Shown: piece by piece, positions 12,330 to 13,320 of the stretch
Layout: each line of letters starts with the position of its first letter
How positions within the stretch are numbered: the stretch's first letter is position 1
From: Acidobacteriota bacterium
Lineage (GTDB): Bacteria; Acidobacteriota; Terriglobia; Terriglobales; Acidobacteriaceae
Direction of reading: 5' to 3'
Assembly (NCBI GenBank): GCA_021851465.1
Contig: JAJZDL010000058.1
Location: forward strand, 1 to 13,320
Length of the DNA stretch: 13,320 bases
Translations under genes and position numbers: made by a program
The notes under the pieces: generated by a model
What the model was told of the DNA's origin: nothing
The model's database searches: none
What the model saw: the letters and a program-made list of their open reading frames with translations, nothing else

Positions 12330-13320
12330 ATGCGCAGGAGGAACGGGCCTGGATTTGGGCGTTGCCGGAGAGTGTCCTCTCAATGGACGAGCTTGATGGC
12401 GATGTTGCTGTGGGCGGCGGCGCCGGCCTGGGGTGCCCAGCCGTTGCTGGTGGCCGATGCCCATGTGAACAGCGCACAGCCCACTGTGAACAGCGGGGCA
12501 ATCTCCAATCTGGATGTGGGTGGCGGGTATACGACACTGCTTCAGTTCGATCTTTCCATGCTGCCGGCGGGAACCACCGCCTCGCAGGTCTCGCGCGCTG
12601 TGCTGCGGCTCTACTGCAACCGGGTGGCCACACCCGGCCTGGTGAGCCTTGCCCCGGTGAACGCAGCCTGGGGCGAGTACAGCGTGACCTACGCGACGGA
12701 ACCTGCAATCGGCAGCGCAGCAGGAGTCTTCTCGGTGGGCCAGGCCGGGGCATTCGTCGCGGTCGATGTGACGTCGCTGGTGCAGGGCTGGATCGCATCG
12801 CCGGGGAGCAACAACGGGCTGGCGCTGTCGGCGGGCACCGCAATGGTGCAGTTCGACAGCAAGGAGAACGACCTGACCGCGCACGCTGCGGCGCTCGATG
12901 TTGAGCTGGTGGATGCGGGGCCTGCGGGCGCGACCGGAGCCATGGGCGTCGCTGGCCCGGCGGGGCCGGTCGGGCCGGTCGGGCCGCAAGGGCCTGCCGG
13001 CGCCACAGGTGCCATCGGGCCACAGGGGCCGGTCGGGCCGCAAGGTGCGCCAGGGCTGGTCTATCGAGGGGCGTACGCCTCGACGATCGGCTATGCGCAG
13101 TACGACGTGGTGGCCTACCAAGGGTCGAGCTATGTTTCCCTGATTGTGGGCAATCTGGGATTTACTCCGGCCTCCAATCCAGAGGCGTGGGGGCTGCTCG
13201 CCGCGGCGGGCACGGGTGGAACCGGCGGATCGCCGACGCTCGCTGTCGCCTACCGGGGGGTCTATGCCTCCACCACCAACTACGCGTTGAACGACATTGT
13301 GCTGTACGGCGCGTCCAGCT
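12330..13320 (+). CDS. Exported DNRLRE-domain/collagen-like repeat protein, C-terminus cut off
   Basis: At least 330 codons, open to the right edge. The N-terminus MRRRNGPGFGRCRR, then SLMAMLLWAAAPAWGAQ, is a Sec signal peptide with cleavage near residue 35. Residues about 40-194 match the DNRLRE/CBM96-like pattern of bacterial surface proteins (DAHVNSAQPTVNSG, TTLLQFDLSMLP, AVLRLYCN, AVDVTSLVQGWI). Residues 197-244 are 16 consecutive G-x-y triplets (GPAGATGAMGVAGPAGPVGP and so on), collagen-like. Then a module starting YRGAYASTIGYAQYDVVAYQ, with SSYVSL, recurs 63 residues later (YRGVYASTTNYALNDIVLY), resembling chitin-binding-like repeats. A secreted or surface-attached fibrous protein is likely. 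The start at 12330 has only a weak ribosome site but gives the only basic n-region; ATG 12396 is the alternative. The substrate is unknown. Confidence 0.75.
   Translation, partial: MRRRNGPGFGRCRRVSSQWTSLMAMLLWAAAPAWGAQPLLVADAHVNSAQPTVNSGAISNLDVGGGYTTLLQFDLSMLPAGTTASQVSRAVLRLYCNRVATPGLVSLAPVNAAWGEYSVTYATEPAIGSAAGVFSVGQAGAFVAVDVTSLVQGWIASPGSNNGLALSAGTAMVQFDSKENDLTAHAAALDVELVDAGPAGATGAMGVAGPAGPVGPVGPQGPAGATGAIGPQGPVGPQGAPGLVYRGAYASTIGYAQYDVVAYQGSSYVSLIVGNLGFTPASNPEAWGLLAAAGTGGTGGSPTLAVAYRGVYASTTNYALNDIVLYGASS

Noticed and set aside
11992..13023. Upstream continuation of the pgm reading frame on the minus strand (would make a 915-residue protein)
   Set aside because: No Pgm-like content, low-complexity Arg/Pro-rich translation, antisense to a gene with a signal peptide and domains. 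A proper start with a ribosome site exists at 11991.

Overview
The window reads as chromosomal DNA of an acidobacterium, most likely class Terriglobia. The grounds are its high G+C coding sequence, the families of its genes, and non-coding repeats that I recall from that group: GTCATTCTGAGCG-type elements, GGGCTGAAGGCCC and CCTGGGGCGCAGCCCCAGG hairpins, and CCCCCCAGGGGGG tracts. The taxonomy is inference; there is no rRNA or other marker gene here.

Left part (1-6985): two divergent gene sets for moving electrons across the cell envelope. Leftwards, in transcription order, lie a ten-heme periplasmic cytochrome of the DmsE/MtrA type (3842-2922), a large MtrB/PioB-type outer-membrane beta-barrel (2802-163) and the start of a small c-type cytochrome (114 to the edge). 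Rightwards lie a membrane-anchored four-heme cytochrome (4494-4964), a Tat-targeted four-cluster [4Fe-4S] protein (4961-5695) and an NrfD/PsrC-type integral membrane quinol oxidoreductase (5795-6985). Together they suggest this path: menaquinol, NrfD-like subunit, FeS protein, tetraheme, decaheme, outer-membrane pore, cell exterior. The 651-bp region between the operons is AT-rich and holds a CRP-type palindrome, a 22-bp tandem repeat and two small inverted repeats.

Middle part (6986-8116): about 1.1 kb with no convincing gene. It holds a run of short GTCATCCC-type repeats, a composite hairpin repeat bracketed by a 21-bp direct repeat, an imperfect 23-bp repeat pair and a G-tract element. One related repeat also sits inside the rightward operon, between the FeS and NrfD-like genes.

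Right part (8117-13320): glgP (short-form alpha-glucan phosphorylase) and pgm (phosphoglucomutase) face each other across 263 bp with hairpins. They are consecutive steps of glycogen or maltodextrin breakdown: glucan to glucose-1-phosphate to glucose-6-phosphate. Divergent from pgm, and running off the right edge, is an exported protein with a DNRLRE-type domain, 16 collagen-like G-x-y triplets and a 63-residue repeated module. A strong C(UUCG)G hairpin lies just upstream of it.

The most notable system is the divergent quinol-oxidising and porin-cytochrome pair. Its families are known, but this arrangement, with no outer-surface multiheme cytochrome inside the window, deserves attention.
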